Positions 9,162-18,522 are shown, counted from the stretch's first letter. The stretch: DNA of 64,000 nucleotides from Flavobacterium xinjiangense (GCF_900142885.1 NZ_FRCL01000007.1:124001-188000), one strand, 5' to 3'. Translations and numbers: made by a program. The notes: generated by a model not told the origin, from the letters alone.

Positions 9162-9185
9162 TTGTAACATCATTATCAAAATACT

Positions 9186-9214
9186 AAAAAACCTTTCTCT
9201 TCAGAAAGGTTTTT
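9186..9214. terminator. Bidirectional terminator between BI-1 and PAS genes
   Basis: A 13-bp perfect stem (AAAAAACCTTTCT / AGAAAGGTTTTTT) with a 3-base loop. The A- and T-runs serve both strands, and the two flanking genes converge on it. Confidence 0.88.
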
Positions 9215-9732
9215 TATGCTGCTTTCTCAAAAGCAATATAATGACTGAGTTGTCCTTTCAAATTAAAAACGGGATATCCTTTTATCAGACAAGCGTATAT
9301 GTCTCCGTTCTTTTTATAGTTTAACACCGTTTTCTCGAAAGACTGCTGCGAACGTATTGCACTACTTATCTCATTCGATACGATTCTATCGGTGACTTCA
9401 CCTTGAAACATTTTCGGGCTTTTACCCAAAACTTCTGCTTCTACGTAGCCATTCATTTTGATCATGTTGTGTGAAGCAAAAACAATAGTTAGTTTGGCAT
9501 CTGTAACGATTATTACTTCTTCTTTTATTGGCGAAGAAATATCCCAATCCGGCGAAAGTTTCCACCTGTTTTGATACGCAATTTCTTTGAGGCTTTTTAA
9601 GTCGAGAAACGATTGTTTTACTTCTTTTAAAAACTCATAATGAAAATCTACACAAACGATAGGAAGCGATTTAATTCGTAAATCATTGTGATAGTTTACA
9701 ATAGCTCCTTCATATTGATTTAAATTGCTCAT
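9214..9732 (-). CDS. PAS domain protein, LOV-like but without the flavin-binding cysteine
   Basis: A single PAS domain (about residues 65-170) with no output domain, 172 residues in all. NGYVEAEVLGKSPKMFQG, then NYKKNGDIYACLIKGYPVF, align well with LOV photosensor PAS domains (consensus GRNCRFLQG and NYRKDGxxFWN). The photoactive Cys position holds Pro or Lys and the Asn is Ser, so cysteine photochemistry is not expected. It could bind a flavin or another small ligand, or act by protein-protein contact. The stop codon touches the bidirectional terminator, and a -7 element lies 21 bases upstream of the start. Confidence 0.75.
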   Translation of the reverse strand: MSNLNQYEGAIVNYHNDLRIKSLPIVCVDFHYEFLKEVKQSFLDLKSLKEIAYQNRWKLSPDWDISSPIKEEVIIVTDAKLTIVFASHNMIKMNGYVEAEVLGKSPKMFQGEVTDRIVSNEISSAIRSQQSFEKTVLNYKKNGDIYACLIKGYPVFNLKGQLSHYIAFEKAA

Positions 9733-9752
9733 GATTTTTTGATTACTTTAGT

Positions 9753-9760
9753 CAAATGTA
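9753..9760 (-). promoter_or_regulatory. Candidate -7 element of the PAS gene
   Basis: The minus strand reads TACATTTG, a match to TAnnTTTG. The start codon is 21 bases downstream, giving a short leader. Confidence 0.45.
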
Positions 9761-9828
9761 ATTTTATTTCTAAAAATAAAATAGTAAATATTTAATTTTA
9801 ACCATTGTTGAACGATCCTTTTATCAAA

Positions 9829-10911
9829 TTAAAAAGCAAATTTTAACTGTACTACGAGGAATTTTTTTTCTTCCGTATTCAAATTACTCAAAGAAATTCC
9901 CAATAACCGTACGGAATCTTTCATTCGTTCTTGAAACAATAGTTCTTTCACGATTTCTAAAATTAATCCTTTATCAGAAATAAAATAGGGCACCGTTTTA
10001 CTGCGGGTTTGCTGAGTAAAATCGCTAAACTTTATTTTCAACGTGACGGTTTTACCAGCGACATCATATTTTTTCAATCTTTTCTCCAGAGAAATCGCAA
10101 TACTTTCCAGTTTTTCCATCATAAATATTTCTGACGAAAGATTAATATCAAAAGTGTGCTCCGCTGCAACTGATTTAGTAATCCGATCTGATTTTACCTC
10201 ACTATTATGAATCCCTCGTACCACATCAAAGTAAAAATTTCCCGATTTTCCAAAATGTTTCTCCAGAAAATCCAATGTTTTACTTTTTAAATCTACACCG
10301 GTAAAAATCCCTAACTGATACATTTTTTCGGTAGTAACTTTCCCTACTCCATAAAATTTTCTGATAGGCAATTCCTCCAGAAAAGGAATAACTTCATCTG
10401 GACTAACTGTCTTTTGACCGTTAGGTTTATTATAATCACTGGCTATTTTTGCCACAAACTTATTAATTGATATTCCCGCCGAAGCAGTTAGGCCTGTTTC
10501 ATTAAGTATCCGCAATCTTATTTCTTGTGCCAATAAAGACGCACTTGGATTTCCTTTCTTGTTTTTAGTAACGTCTAAATAGGCTTCATCAAGGGACAGC
10601 GGCTCCACCAAATCCGTATATTCATAAAAAATCTTTCTAATTTTATTGGAGATTTCCTTGTACCTGTCAAATCGCGGTTGGACAAAAATAAGTTCCGGGC
10701 AGTACTTTTTTGCCAATGCACCACTTATAGCACTGCGAACGCCAAATTTTCTGGCTTCGTAACTTGCCGCAGCTACCACCCCTCTATTTTCAGAACCACC
10801 AACAGCGACGGGCTTGCCTCTCAACAAAGGATTATCCATTTGCTCTACCGAAGCATAGAAAGCATCCATATCGATGTGTATGATTTTCCTATTTGGATTT
10901 AAACCTTGCAT
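9829..10911 (-). CDS. dinB: DNA polymerase IV (Y family)
   Basis: Error-prone translesion polymerase. The 360 residues include the palm motifs HIDMDAFYASVEQ (first metal Asp) and LSLDEAYLDVT (catalytic Asp-Glu). The helix-hairpin-helix region RKFYGVGKVTTEKMYQLG is followed by the C-terminal little finger domain. A steric-gate aromatic is present in the first motif (FY). I do not see a canonical C-terminal beta-clamp motif at the last residues; QLKFAF is the nearest candidate. It is monocistronic as far as can be seen. Confidence 0.95.
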   Translation of the reverse strand: MQGLNPNRKIIHIDMDAFYASVEQMDNPLLRGKPVAVGGSENRGVVAAASYEARKFGVRSAISGALAKKYCPELIFVQPRFDRYKEISNKIRKIFYEYTDLVEPLSLDEAYLDVTKNKKGNPSASLLAQEIRLRILNETGLTASAGISINKFVAKIASDYNKPNGQKTVSPDEVIPFLEELPIRKFYGVGKVTTEKMYQLGIFTGVDLKSKTLDFLEKHFGKSGNFYFDVVRGIHNSEVKSDRITKSVAAEHTFDINLSSEIFMMEKLESIAISLEKRLKKYDVAGKTVTLKIKFSDFTQQTRSKTVPYFISDKGLILEIVKELLFQERMKDSVRLLGISLSNLNTEEKKFLVVQLKFAF

Positions 10912-10954
10912 AGTATAACAATTGTATAAATAATCTCTTGAAAATGAATTAAAA

Positions 10955-13036
10955 TTATTCTTTTTCCGCTACACTCAAATAGTTTTCAACCGTTACTGAT
11001 TTATTTTTATTTTCTGTCGGAAAAAAGAAACTGATAGGCCTTGACTTAAAATGCTTCCAAATGGAGGTTCCAACAAATTTCAACTCAAATAATGAAATGG
11101 CTCTTGAACGAAATGCTAAGCCCAAAGATAGACTGAAACTTACCATAAAATTGACCAATCCAATAATCCCAATTCCAAAAATTCCCCAAAATAGCATTGA
11201 ATTACTGACCGCGTAATTTGCTCCATACAATCCTAATGCCAAATTCCCGCTAGCAAAAGTAATATGTCTAATATCCAGATTCAGCCCTAAAAATAAGCCA
11301 ATTGAACTAATACTCCCCATAAAAATACCAAACCAGAAATTAGATATAATTCCTGCCCATCTTTTTTCGTACAGCTTTGCTAATTTCAGTGCCCTCACTT
11401 TCCCTAAACTCCTTTTCAGTCCCGGATGTTCCGCTATTCGAAAATAAACCTGATTGTGTTTATCCCTGTTGGCTACACTTCCAGAAATGATTCCGGATAA
11501 AAATAAAAATAAGCCGGCAATAGCAGAATGAAGAACAGCTAAGGAATGAATAGGACTTAGGTCAATGAGTAAATTTTCCCATTTAGTAGCTGCAATATTA
11601 TAATCGAAAGTATAATCAATCAGCCATATTCCAAGTAATGAAATAGGAAAAGCCATAATCACATTCCCCACAAAAGCGATAAACTGCGAGCGAAAAACGC
11701 GTGCAAAAAGAATCGCAAAGGCTTGGTATTTTTCAGAATCTTTTCCTTGTTTAACTTCTCCTTCTTCCAATGCTTTTATTAAAGCAGAAGCAGTCATGGC
11801 TGGCTGCTTAGTTGCCAAAGTAAAACCTAACAGATATATGGCAATGAACCCAAAAGCATAGTTCATACTATATAAAAAAGCGTGTCCAAAAAAACTAGTG
11901 TCCGCTTTAGAAAGCAAAACTTTAATGATGCATAAAATCCCCACGATAAACCCGCCTCCAAGCGCTGTTCGAAACATTTTAAAATATTCACTTCGAGTTT
12001 CTGTAATATAATGTTCCCCTGTTTTTGCGGTATGTTGCGTTATTTCATAAGAAATCAATTGTGTACTTTCGCCAATGAATTTTCTAACATTATTTTTATA
12101 ACAATTATATCTGATTAGTTGCAAAGCCAAAGCTATTCCATTGGTCTTTTCATCTGCTTTTTTCTCAATAATCAATAGTGGAATTAAATGTTTTAATCTA
12201 TCTAATTGTTGTCTGATTTTTAATAAATTCTGATTTACTCGCAGCGAAATTCCATATTTAGAACTATTATGAAATGCCTTATTAACAAACTCCTCACATT
12301 GCCTATGCAAAACCAGCACTTGTGCATAAGACAAATCATCCGCTTTTATATAATGCAAATCGGAATTTCTGATTTTATCTCCTATTTGCAGTATTTCTTT
12401 TTCAAAAGCGCCAAACGGACTTTCAAAATCATCAAATTCCGGAACCATTTTTAGAACGTCTGTTTCCATGGCCCTCCCGCTAATTCTTTGCGTAATTAAA
12501 GACATTGCGATTAACAATTCAGACAAACTAGAATTAGCTTCTACAGTTTCATAAATTGATTTAAATTCTAAAAGAGTATATAATTCAGCCAATTGACCGG
12601 ACCGTATCCTATTTATCCAAAGCGCATCATTCCGATTGTAAAACACCTGATTCAGCACATATTCTAAAGTGTTTTTTTGTGGCTGATAGGGCAAAAATTT
12701 AGAAAATATTCTTTTTTTTACTTCAAAAATAAAATCAACGTCTTGCAGTATCGCAGCGTCGGACAAAATTTTGTTGAATTTTTTATCTTTTAGAATCTCT
12801 TTTATATAAACAGAAAACTGACCACGACAAGACTCATTTTCTTTTAAAAAAGAAATAATTTCGCGTAAGTCTATTGTTTGTAATTTCTTGATTTTTGACG
12901 GTCGAAGAAGTTCAACCAACCTAACCAAAGCTTCTAAATCATCTTCTTTATTGCGCCAAGATTGGTTCTCATCAAAATAACAAATTAATAATTCCGATAG
13001 AGTAGGTTTGGATTTCGTTTTGAAAAATAATCTCAT
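10955..13036 (-). CDS. Large membrane protein of the 'site-specific recombinase' (Gcr-like, SpecificRecomb) family
   Basis: A 693-residue protein. The first half is soluble and mainly alpha-helical. From about residue 355 there are six or so hydrophobic segments, for example LGGGFIVGILCIIKVLL, MNYAFGFIAIYLLGFTLA and FGIGIIGLVNFMVSFSLSLGLAF. It resembles the family named after a Neisseria gene, yet no tyrosine or serine recombinase motif is visible and the architecture is that of a membrane protein. The start at 13036 is preferred over a start 13 codons earlier because AAGGAG lies about 9 bases upstream, a rare good Shine-Dalgarno in this genome. Confidence 0.75.
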   Translation of the reverse strand: MRLFFKTKSKPTLSELLICYFDENQSWRNKEDDLEALVRLVELLRPSKIKKLQTIDLREIISFLKENESCRGQFSVYIKEILKDKKFNKILSDAAILQDVDFIFEVKKRIFSKFLPYQPQKNTLEYVLNQVFYNRNDALWINRIRSGQLAELYTLLEFKSIYETVEANSSLSELLIAMSLITQRISGRAMETDVLKMVPEFDDFESPFGAFEKEILQIGDKIRNSDLHYIKADDLSYAQVLVLHRQCEEFVNKAFHNSSKYGISLRVNQNLLKIRQQLDRLKHLIPLLIIEKKADEKTNGIALALQLIRYNCYKNNVRKFIGESTQLISYEITQHTAKTGEHYITETRSEYFKMFRTALGGGFIVGILCIIKVLLSKADTSFFGHAFLYSMNYAFGFIAIYLLGFTLATKQPAMTASALIKALEEGEVKQGKDSEKYQAFAILFARVFRSQFIAFVGNVIMAFPISLLGIWLIDYTFDYNIAATKWENLLIDLSPIHSLAVLHSAIAGLFLFLSGIISGSVANRDKHNQVYFRIAEHPGLKRSLGKVRALKLAKLYEKRWAGIISNFWFGIFMGSISSIGLFLGLNLDIRHITFASGNLALGLYGANYAVSNSMLFWGIFGIGIIGLVNFMVSFSLSLGLAFRSRAISLFELKFVGTSIWKHFKSRPISFFFPTENKNKSVTVENYLSVAEKE

Positions 13037-13205
13037 TATAATAGTCTCCTTTTTGTAAAAGTACAATTTGACCAATTAACTTTCATTAACTTAATCACAA
13101 AAAAAGATTTTGATAGCGGAAATAGTGAATAAAAAAATTGTCAAAATCTATTAAACAGTCCTAATTTTACATTTAATTTTAACCTATCATCGCGAGATTA
13201 TTTAA

Positions 13206-13213
13206 TACCTTTG
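13206..13213 (+). promoter_or_regulatory. Candidate promoter -7 element of the CYTH gene
   Basis: TACCTTTG matches TAnnTTTG. It predicts a leader of about 105 bases containing the 10-codon open frame at 13255-13287 (ATG to TAA). No -33 TTG is evident. Confidence 0.4.
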
Positions 13214-13323
13214 AAATACTACTGTAGCCACAATGGATTTACAATAATTTTTAATATGAATACCGTAATTCTTGGGATAGAAATTTAAGCGGCAACACTT
13301 CAAGATATCAAAATAGGTTTAGT

Positions 13324-13797
13324 ATGAAAATGATCGAAATAGAAAAAAAATTTATGGTTTTAAATGATTCATTTAAAGCAGCAGCTTTCACTCAAAATCA
13401 TATTGCGCAGGGTTATTTAAGCTCCGTACCAGAACGTACGGTAAGAGTACGCATAAAAGGAGAAAAAAGCTATCTAACAATTAAAGGCTTGACTAACGAC
13501 ACCGGCATGTCTCGTTTTGAATGGGAGAAAGAAATCCCTGTTAATGAAGCCAAAAAGTTACTGCTTTTGTGTGAAAAAGGAATCATCGACAAAACCCGCT
13601 TTGAAATAAAAGTAGGCAATCACATTTTTGAAGTAGATGAATTCCATGGAGAAAACCAAGGTTTGATTATTGCTGAAATTGAACTTGATTCTGAAACTGA
13701 AACTTTCGAAAAACCAAATTGGCTAGGAGCAGAAGTCACAAATGATAAACGTTATTATAATTCCTATTTAAGCAATCATCCATACAAAAACTGGTAA
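13324..13797 (+). CDS. CYTH domain protein (triphosphate tunnel metalloenzyme)
   Basis: A 157-residue single-domain CYTH protein. The N-terminal ExExK motif is present as IEIEKKF. Alternating Arg and Lys strands (RTVRVRIKG, YLTIKG, RFEWEKEI) and acidic strands (FEVDEFHG, IIAEIEL) form the charged tunnel that binds triphosphates and metal ions. Bacterial relatives are mostly inorganic triphosphatases; adenylate cyclase activity occurs in some but cannot be inferred here. The stop lies 1 base from the stop of the convergent RlpA-like gene. Confidence 0.88.
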   Translation: MKMIEIEKKFMVLNDSFKAAAFTQNHIAQGYLSSVPERTVRVRIKGEKSYLTIKGLTNDTGMSRFEWEKEIPVNEAKKLLLLCEKGIIDKTRFEIKVGNHIFEVDEFHGENQGLIIAEIELDSETETFEKPNWLGAEVTNDKRYYNSYLSNHPYKNW

Positions 13798-13798
13798 T

Positions 13799-14278
13799 TT
13801 AGTTATTTAAAACTGCGATAGTAACCTGCATTGAACCATCGTCTCTACGAGATGCAATATCATTGAAGGCTCTCTTAGATAAATCAATTTCTCTTGATTT
13901 TACAAATGGACCTCGATCCGTAATTTCAACAATCACTGACTTCCCATTAGCTTCATTAGTCACCTTCACTTTTGTTCCAAAAGGCAGTTTTTTGTGTGCT
14001 GCAGTATATTTATTATTATCGAATTTTCTGCCGCTTGTTGTTCTTCGGCCGTTAAATTTATCAGCATAATAGGAAGCGTGAGCGTTCGTTTTATAAGTTT
14101 TAAATTTTCCTGTTTCTATTAATGTATCTGAAATAATTTCTTGACGACCAAGAGCCATTTTACTTTTCTTAATCGAATCCTTTTGTACTGCAGCTTTTTG
14201 TTTATTTAAACCACGGCTTTGACTGCTGACTAAACCTATAATTGCTAGCAAAAAAAATAATGTAATTAATTTTCTCAT
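13799..14278 (-). CDS. RlpA-like septal ring/double-psi beta-barrel protein
   Basis: An exported protein of 159 residues. A signal peptide (MRKLITLFFLLAIIGLVSSQ) and a low-complexity linker lead into a C-terminal RlpA/expansin-like barrel (about residues 65-157). ASYYADKFNGRRTTSGRKFD, AAHKKLPFGTKVKVTN and ITDRGPFVKSREIDLS are conserved RlpA features, including the catalytic-site Asp of DRGP. Family members act on peptidoglycan, some as lytic transglycosylases. The SPOR domain of longer RlpA proteins is absent. Confidence 0.88.
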   Translation of the reverse strand: MRKLITLFFLLAIIGLVSSQSRGLNKQKAAVQKDSIKKSKMALGRQEIISDTLIETGKFKTYKTNAHASYYADKFNGRRTTSGRKFDNNKYTAAHKKLPFGTKVKVTNEANGKSVIVEITDRGPFVKSREIDLSKRAFNDIASRRDDGSMQVTIAVLNN

Positions 14279-14326
14279 TTAATCTTCTTTTTTAGTTAAT
14301 CCTGTTTACAAAAACCATACCCAGAT

Positions 14327-14351
14327 AAAAAAAGCTCTATTTCTAGAGCTT
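14327..14351 (-). terminator. Terminator after the four-helix membrane protein gene
   Basis: An 8-bp perfect stem (AAGCTCTA / TAGAGCTT) with the loop TTTC, followed by a T-run on the minus strand. Confidence 0.8.
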
Positions 14352-14362
14352 CAATAGATTTT

Positions 14363-14785
14363 TTAAAACCACATAGACCATGGAATTCTACTCAAAATAA
14401 GGAGTAATCCTAAACCATAAAAAATAGAAAAAGTTTTAAATTTTGATTCACTTGTCACCAACTTTTTATGCTTAGACCACCCTATTGTAATCAACGCAAT
14501 CCCAATAATATTGATTAATGGATGTTCTAATGAAGTCAATCTTAACGCTTTATCTGACATTTGACCAAAAGATGCAAAACCCAGCGGGGAAACAAAATAT
14601 AAAATCAATCCTATCAATAGTTGTGTGTGTATTCCTATTAATCCAAACAAAGCGATTTTTCTATCTTTTGCAGTAAATTCTTTTTTGGAAAACATTCCAA
14701 TAAGTGAATTAACCACCGCAACCACTAATAAAAAAAGTGCTAAATAAGCCCAACCAGAATGAAATCTTTGAATAAATTCGTACAT
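14363..14785 (-). CDS. Four-helix integral membrane protein, function unknown
   Basis: A 140-residue protein with four hydrophobic segments: WAYLALFLLVVAVVNSLIGMF, IALFGLIGIHTQLLIGLILYF, PLINIIGIALITIGW and FSIFYGLGLLLILSRIPW. Conserved-looking His residues in helices 2 and 3 (GIHTQ, LEHPL) recall small haem-containing membrane proteins, but this is only a resemblance. I chose the ATG at 14785 over one 14 codons earlier because a TATATTTG element lies 21 bases upstream of it. Some genome annotations give relatives a ribosomal name, which the sequence does not support. Confidence 0.7.
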   Translation of the reverse strand: MYEFIQRFHSGWAYLALFLLVVAVVNSLIGMFSKKEFTAKDRKIALFGLIGIHTQLLIGLILYFVSPLGFASFGQMSDKALRLTSLEHPLINIIGIALITIGWSKHKKLVTSESKFKTFSIFYGLGLLLILSRIPWSMWF

Positions 14786-14805
14786 ATAACTTGTTTTTGT
14801 TTTAA

Positions 14806-14813
14806 CAAATATA
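14806..14813 (-). promoter_or_regulatory. Candidate -7 element of the four-helix membrane protein gene
   Basis: The minus strand reads TATATTTG, ending 21 bases before the ATG at 14785. It fixes the preferred start. Confidence 0.5.
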
Positions 14814-14825
14814 AGAAAAAAAGGC

Positions 14826-14855
14826 ATAAAAAAACCACGCTTTAAAGCGTGGTTT
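14826..14855 (-). terminator. Terminator after the TonB-dependent receptor gene
   Basis: A perfect 12-bp stem (AAAACCACGCTT / AAGCGTGGTTTT) with a tiny loop, followed on the minus strand by a run of seven T. Confidence 0.88.
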
Positions 14856-14879
14856 TAATATTAAATATTTCTTTTGATA

Positions 14880-17800
14880 TTATTTACCAAAAATATATCT
14901 AAGTGTAAATTGTGCTTGCCAAACATCGAAAGTTGAAGCATTTTTTTGGAAGGTATCTTTAATTAAAGTTTTTGTTCCTGCAACATCTGTTTGAGTTGTT
15001 AATTGGTAAAAAGGCACATTTGCAGTTGTAGTTACGTAGCTCAAAACATTTGAATTTGTAACTCTTTGTGTAACACCCCAATCTTTATTTAACATATTGG
15101 TAAAGTTTAAGATATCAGCTCTGAATTGGAAAGCATTCTTTTTTCCAGATATTTTCAAGAAAAAATCTTGAGTAACTGATAAATCTAATCTATGTAACAT
15201 AGGGATGATAGCTCCATTTCTCTGAGCATACTGGCCTCTTCTTGTAGAAAGATATTTATCTTGATTAATGTATGAATCAAAAGCTTGTTGTTGTTGTGCT
15301 TCAGTATATACTGTTACTACATTTGCTCCATTTACTACATTTGTAACTGATAATGGTTGAAAACGAATTTGATTCGCATTATTTGGCACAAATAATAAAT
15401 CATTTCCATTTACTCTATCACCATTCATATCGCCATTATAAGCATAAGAGATTCCTCCTGATTGTTCTCCAATGTAACCTAAGTTAATTGAAGTAGCAGC
15501 TCCAAGTTTATCACCGTACTCAATTTTATATCCTAATATACCAACAATTCTATGCGGAGTATTATTACTAGATAAAGATAAAGGTAAGTCATTATTACCA
15601 TTTACTGATCTAGCACCAGTCCAAGAACCAGAAGCAATAGAACCTGCTGATAATAAATCATTAGCACTTGAATGCGTGTAAGCTACTGAACCCCAAAGAC
15701 CTTTTTTGTATGGATACTCTAATTTAAATGTTGTAGAGTAAAAATATCCTTTATTCGTATTTGTTAACACAACTGCACTTGAAACATTGTCATTAATTCT
15801 AACTCCATTGTCATTACGGGCATATCTTGGTCTAGTATCAGGACCACTGAAGTTTCCAACTGGAGTTTCAAAATTTGCATTGTAGTAATGAATCGCATTA
15901 ATGTTTGATTGGAAAATACCTTCTATAGTTCCTACAAAACCTAAAGGAAGTTTTTGATCAACTGCCATATTTGTTTTCCAAACTTGTGGAAACTTAAATT
16001 TTTTGTCTGTAAACGCTAATTCAAACGTAGAAGGAAGCGTAGGTGTAGCAGGAATGAAATAATTGTTTGGATTTGGTGTAAAACCGTATCCACCTGCAGC
16101 AATCGCAGCACCACTAACATCAACAAAACCTGTAAGAACACCGTTATTACCAATCGCATTAGATAAGAAAACCGATGGAGCTCTTCCTGTAAATACACCA
16201 CTACCTCCACGAACCTGTGTTGTAGCATCTCCAGTTACATCTAAATTAAAACCGATTCTAGGCTCAAACAAATACTGAGTATTTGGCATATCACCAGTGT
16301 TGAATTTTTCTCCGTTAGCAAAAGTCATTGCTGTAACTTTAGGATTCTCAAGTGCTGTATCAGCAAACCAAACAGCTGAAGCACGAAGACCTAAAGTAAC
16401 TCTAAATTGATCCGAAACTTTAATTTCATCTTGAGTATACAAGTCAAATTTATTTGACTTCAAAATTTGCAAAGGTTCTACCGCACCTGGTAAAGCAGAA
16501 TATCTGAACTGTACACGATCAATACCCGAAACAATTGTAGATGGTGCACCACCATTAAGAGCTGATTGATTAGCTGCATTATAAAATTGATCCAATGAAT
16601 TAAAAACATATACTCCATTAGAACCAGAGAAAAACAAATTACTTGATTTAAAGTACTCAAAGTTAGCACCAAATAATAAAGAGTGTTTTCCTATTGTTTT
16701 AGTTAAATTGTCAGTAAAGTGTAAAGTCGAATACGATAATTTATTTCCTTGAGTAAAAGGATCTAATCCTGCAGAAATAAGATTAGATGTTCCTGCTGTA
16801 ATAACACCAGTAACAGGATTAACTGATCCGTTTTTTATATCAATTGTAGGAAACAAACCTCCACCTTGTAAGGCTCTATCTTCAATTTGCTTGTCATAAC
16901 CTCCGATAAAACTATTGTACCATGAATTACTTAATTTACTGTTCAATTCAACAACTATCGATCTCGTATTATCTTGAATAACATAACCGCTATTTTGAAA
17001 AGACATTGCAAGTGCGCTAGTTCTTCTATTACCAAATCCTAAAGAGTTAGAGTTTGACGTTAACTCATCTGATGAAGAGTTATGAAACACGTAACGAGCC
17101 GTAAATTTATGATTGTCGTTGATATTCCAATCTAATCTTGTAAGGAATTTTTTCGAAACTTTTGCAGCATCATAGTTTTCCCAAGGACCTGTTGTATAAT
17201 TAAATTTGTCTTTCAAAAAAGTTGAAAGTGTTTGCATTTGAGCAAATGTAGGTGCAGAAACTTGAGCACTTGGCTGTGGTGAACCTGTCGAAGTCCAAGT
17301 CGTAGCCGGGCTAGTATTCTCTATTGTTTCAAAATTTCCAAAAAAGAATAATTTGTCTTTAATGATTGGAGCTCCAATTCTAGCTCCCCAAATTTTTTCA
17401 TTAAATTTACCTGGTACTATTACAGTATTTCCTGCTTTAGTCCCTATAAAATCCTTCTTGTTACTTCTAAATGAATTATAAACTGAACCTTCAATTTCAT
17501 TTGTTCCACTTTTTGTAACTGCATTTATTCCAGAACCTAGAAAACCTGATTGACGTACATCATAAGGCGCAATATTAACCTGTAATTGTTCAATAGCATC
17601 TAAAGATATAGCTGTTGAACCAGTTCTACCTCCAGCTTGTGAATCATTTCCAAGACCGAAACCATTATTGAACACTGAACCATCAATCGTAAAGTTGTTT
17701 AATCTTGAATCTTGACCTCCAAAACTACCATTAGCTCCTGCATTTGCATTGTACTTAGTGATTGCATTAATCGATCTTGCACCTGTAACAGGAACAGCTG

Positions 17801-18224
17801 TTAATTCTCTATTTGAAAATTGTTGTGAAGCTCCAGTTCTTCCTTTATTAAAAGTTCCTTTTGATTTTGTAGAAACTACAACTTCACTTAAAACATTTGA
17901 CTCTTCACCAACAACAATATTTATTGTTATATTATTTCCTAAAGGTGCATTAATCTCTGTAATTTCAGTTGTTTTGTACCCAACATAAGTAACTTTTACA
18001 GTGTAGGGACCTCCTGGTCTGATTCCTTGAACGGCATATCCTCCGTTAGAACCAGTAGTTGAAAAATATTTTGTTCCTGTAGGCTTATGAACAACCTCTA
18101 CAGAAGCACCAGGCAGCGTTTCGCCAGTGCTTGATTTAACAGTACCAGACATTGCAGAACTAGTAACCTGCGAATGACCAACAGCTGATAAAAAAATAAT
18201 CAAAATAAAAATAATTCTTTTCAT
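14880..18224 (-). CDS. Oar-like TonB-dependent outer membrane protein with N-terminal carboxypeptidase-regulatory-like domain
   Basis: An outer membrane protein of 1114 residues. It has a signal peptide (MKRIIFILIIFLSAVGHSQ) and then a beta-sandwich of about 80 residues (SGTVKSSTGETLPGASVEV ... YTVKVTYVGYKTTEI) typical of Bacteroidota receptors. A TonB plug region (about residues 125-235) and a long barrel ending in FTLRYIFGK follow. The sequence resembles the Oar subgroup more than SusC, and no SusD partner is adjacent. Substrate unknown. It stands alone between its own promoter and terminator. Confidence 0.88.
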   Translation of the reverse strand: MKRIIFILIIFLSAVGHSQVTSSAMSGTVKSSTGETLPGASVEVVHKPTGTKYFSTTGSNGGYAVQGIRPGGPYTVKVTYVGYKTTEITEINAPLGNNITINIVVGEESNVLSEVVVSTKSKGTFNKGRTGASQQFSNRELTAVPVTGARSINAITKYNANAGANGSFGGQDSRLNNFTIDGSVFNNGFGLGNDSQAGGRTGSTAISLDAIEQLQVNIAPYDVRQSGFLGSGINAVTKSGTNEIEGSVYNSFRSNKKDFIGTKAGNTVIVPGKFNEKIWGARIGAPIIKDKLFFFGNFETIENTSPATTWTSTGSPQPSAQVSAPTFAQMQTLSTFLKDKFNYTTGPWENYDAAKVSKKFLTRLDWNINDNHKFTARYVFHNSSSDELTSNSNSLGFGNRRTSALAMSFQNSGYVIQDNTRSIVVELNSKLSNSWYNSFIGGYDKQIEDRALQGGGLFPTIDIKNGSVNPVTGVITAGTSNLISAGLDPFTQGNKLSYSTLHFTDNLTKTIGKHSLLFGANFEYFKSSNLFFSGSNGVYVFNSLDQFYNAANQSALNGGAPSTIVSGIDRVQFRYSALPGAVEPLQILKSNKFDLYTQDEIKVSDQFRVTLGLRASAVWFADTALENPKVTAMTFANGEKFNTGDMPNTQYLFEPRIGFNLDVTGDATTQVRGGSGVFTGRAPSVFLSNAIGNNGVLTGFVDVSGAAIAAGGYGFTPNPNNYFIPATPTLPSTFELAFTDKKFKFPQVWKTNMAVDQKLPLGFVGTIEGIFQSNINAIHYYNANFETPVGNFSGPDTRPRYARNDNGVRINDNVSSAVVLTNTNKGYFYSTTFKLEYPYKKGLWGSVAYTHSSANDLLSAGSIASGSWTGARSVNGNNDLPLSLSSNNTPHRIVGILGYKIEYGDKLGAATSINLGYIGEQSGGISYAYNGDMNGDRVNGNDLLFVPNNANQIRFQPLSVTNVVNGANVVTVYTEAQQQQAFDSYINQDKYLSTRRGQYAQRNGAIIPMLHRLDLSVTQDFFLKISGKKNAFQFRADILNFTNMLNKDWGVTQRVTNSNVLSYVTTTANVPFYQLTTQTDVAGTKTLIKDTFQKNASTFDVWQAQFTLRYIFGK

Positions 18225-18256
18225 TTTTGTTTTTTGTTTAATTTATTAATTATTGG

Positions 18257-18264
18257 CAAAAATA
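18257..18264 (-). promoter_or_regulatory. Candidate -7 element of the Oar-like receptor gene
   Basis: The minus strand reads TATTTTTG, a match to TAnnTTTG, 33 bases before the start. Confidence 0.45.
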
Positions 18265-18487
18265 TAACATTTTTACTTTGAAAAGTTAACATAACGTTAA
18301 GAAAGCATGCTTTTAATATCTGTATACGGCTATTAAATATATTAATTATATAAATAGTTAAAAACTTACACTTACGTAAATTATTTTTTGTTTTTATTGC
18401 TTTTTTCATAAAAAAATAACACTTAAAAAAAAATAAAAATCAGAAACTTTAATTAATCAAAAATCTATCATTTAGCTACTTATAAAC

Positions 18488-18522
18488 AGAAAACTCCGAT
18501 TTCCTAATGAAATCGGGGTTTT
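18488..18522 (-). terminator. Terminator after pgi
   Basis: The stem AAAACTCCGATTTC / GAAATCGGGGTTTT (one G-U pair) with a 5-base loop lies 33 bases beyond the pgi stop on the minus strand. Confidence 0.8.

Noticed and set aside
14363..14785. Ribosomal protein L27 name for the four-helix protein
   Set aside because: The sequence is a hydrophobic membrane protein without any L27 feature.
18225..18409. Small gene in front of the Oar-like receptor gene (62 codons, minus strand)
   Set aside because: Highly AT-rich, composed of Lys, Asn and Ile, and it overlaps the receptor promoter; no feature supports a protein.
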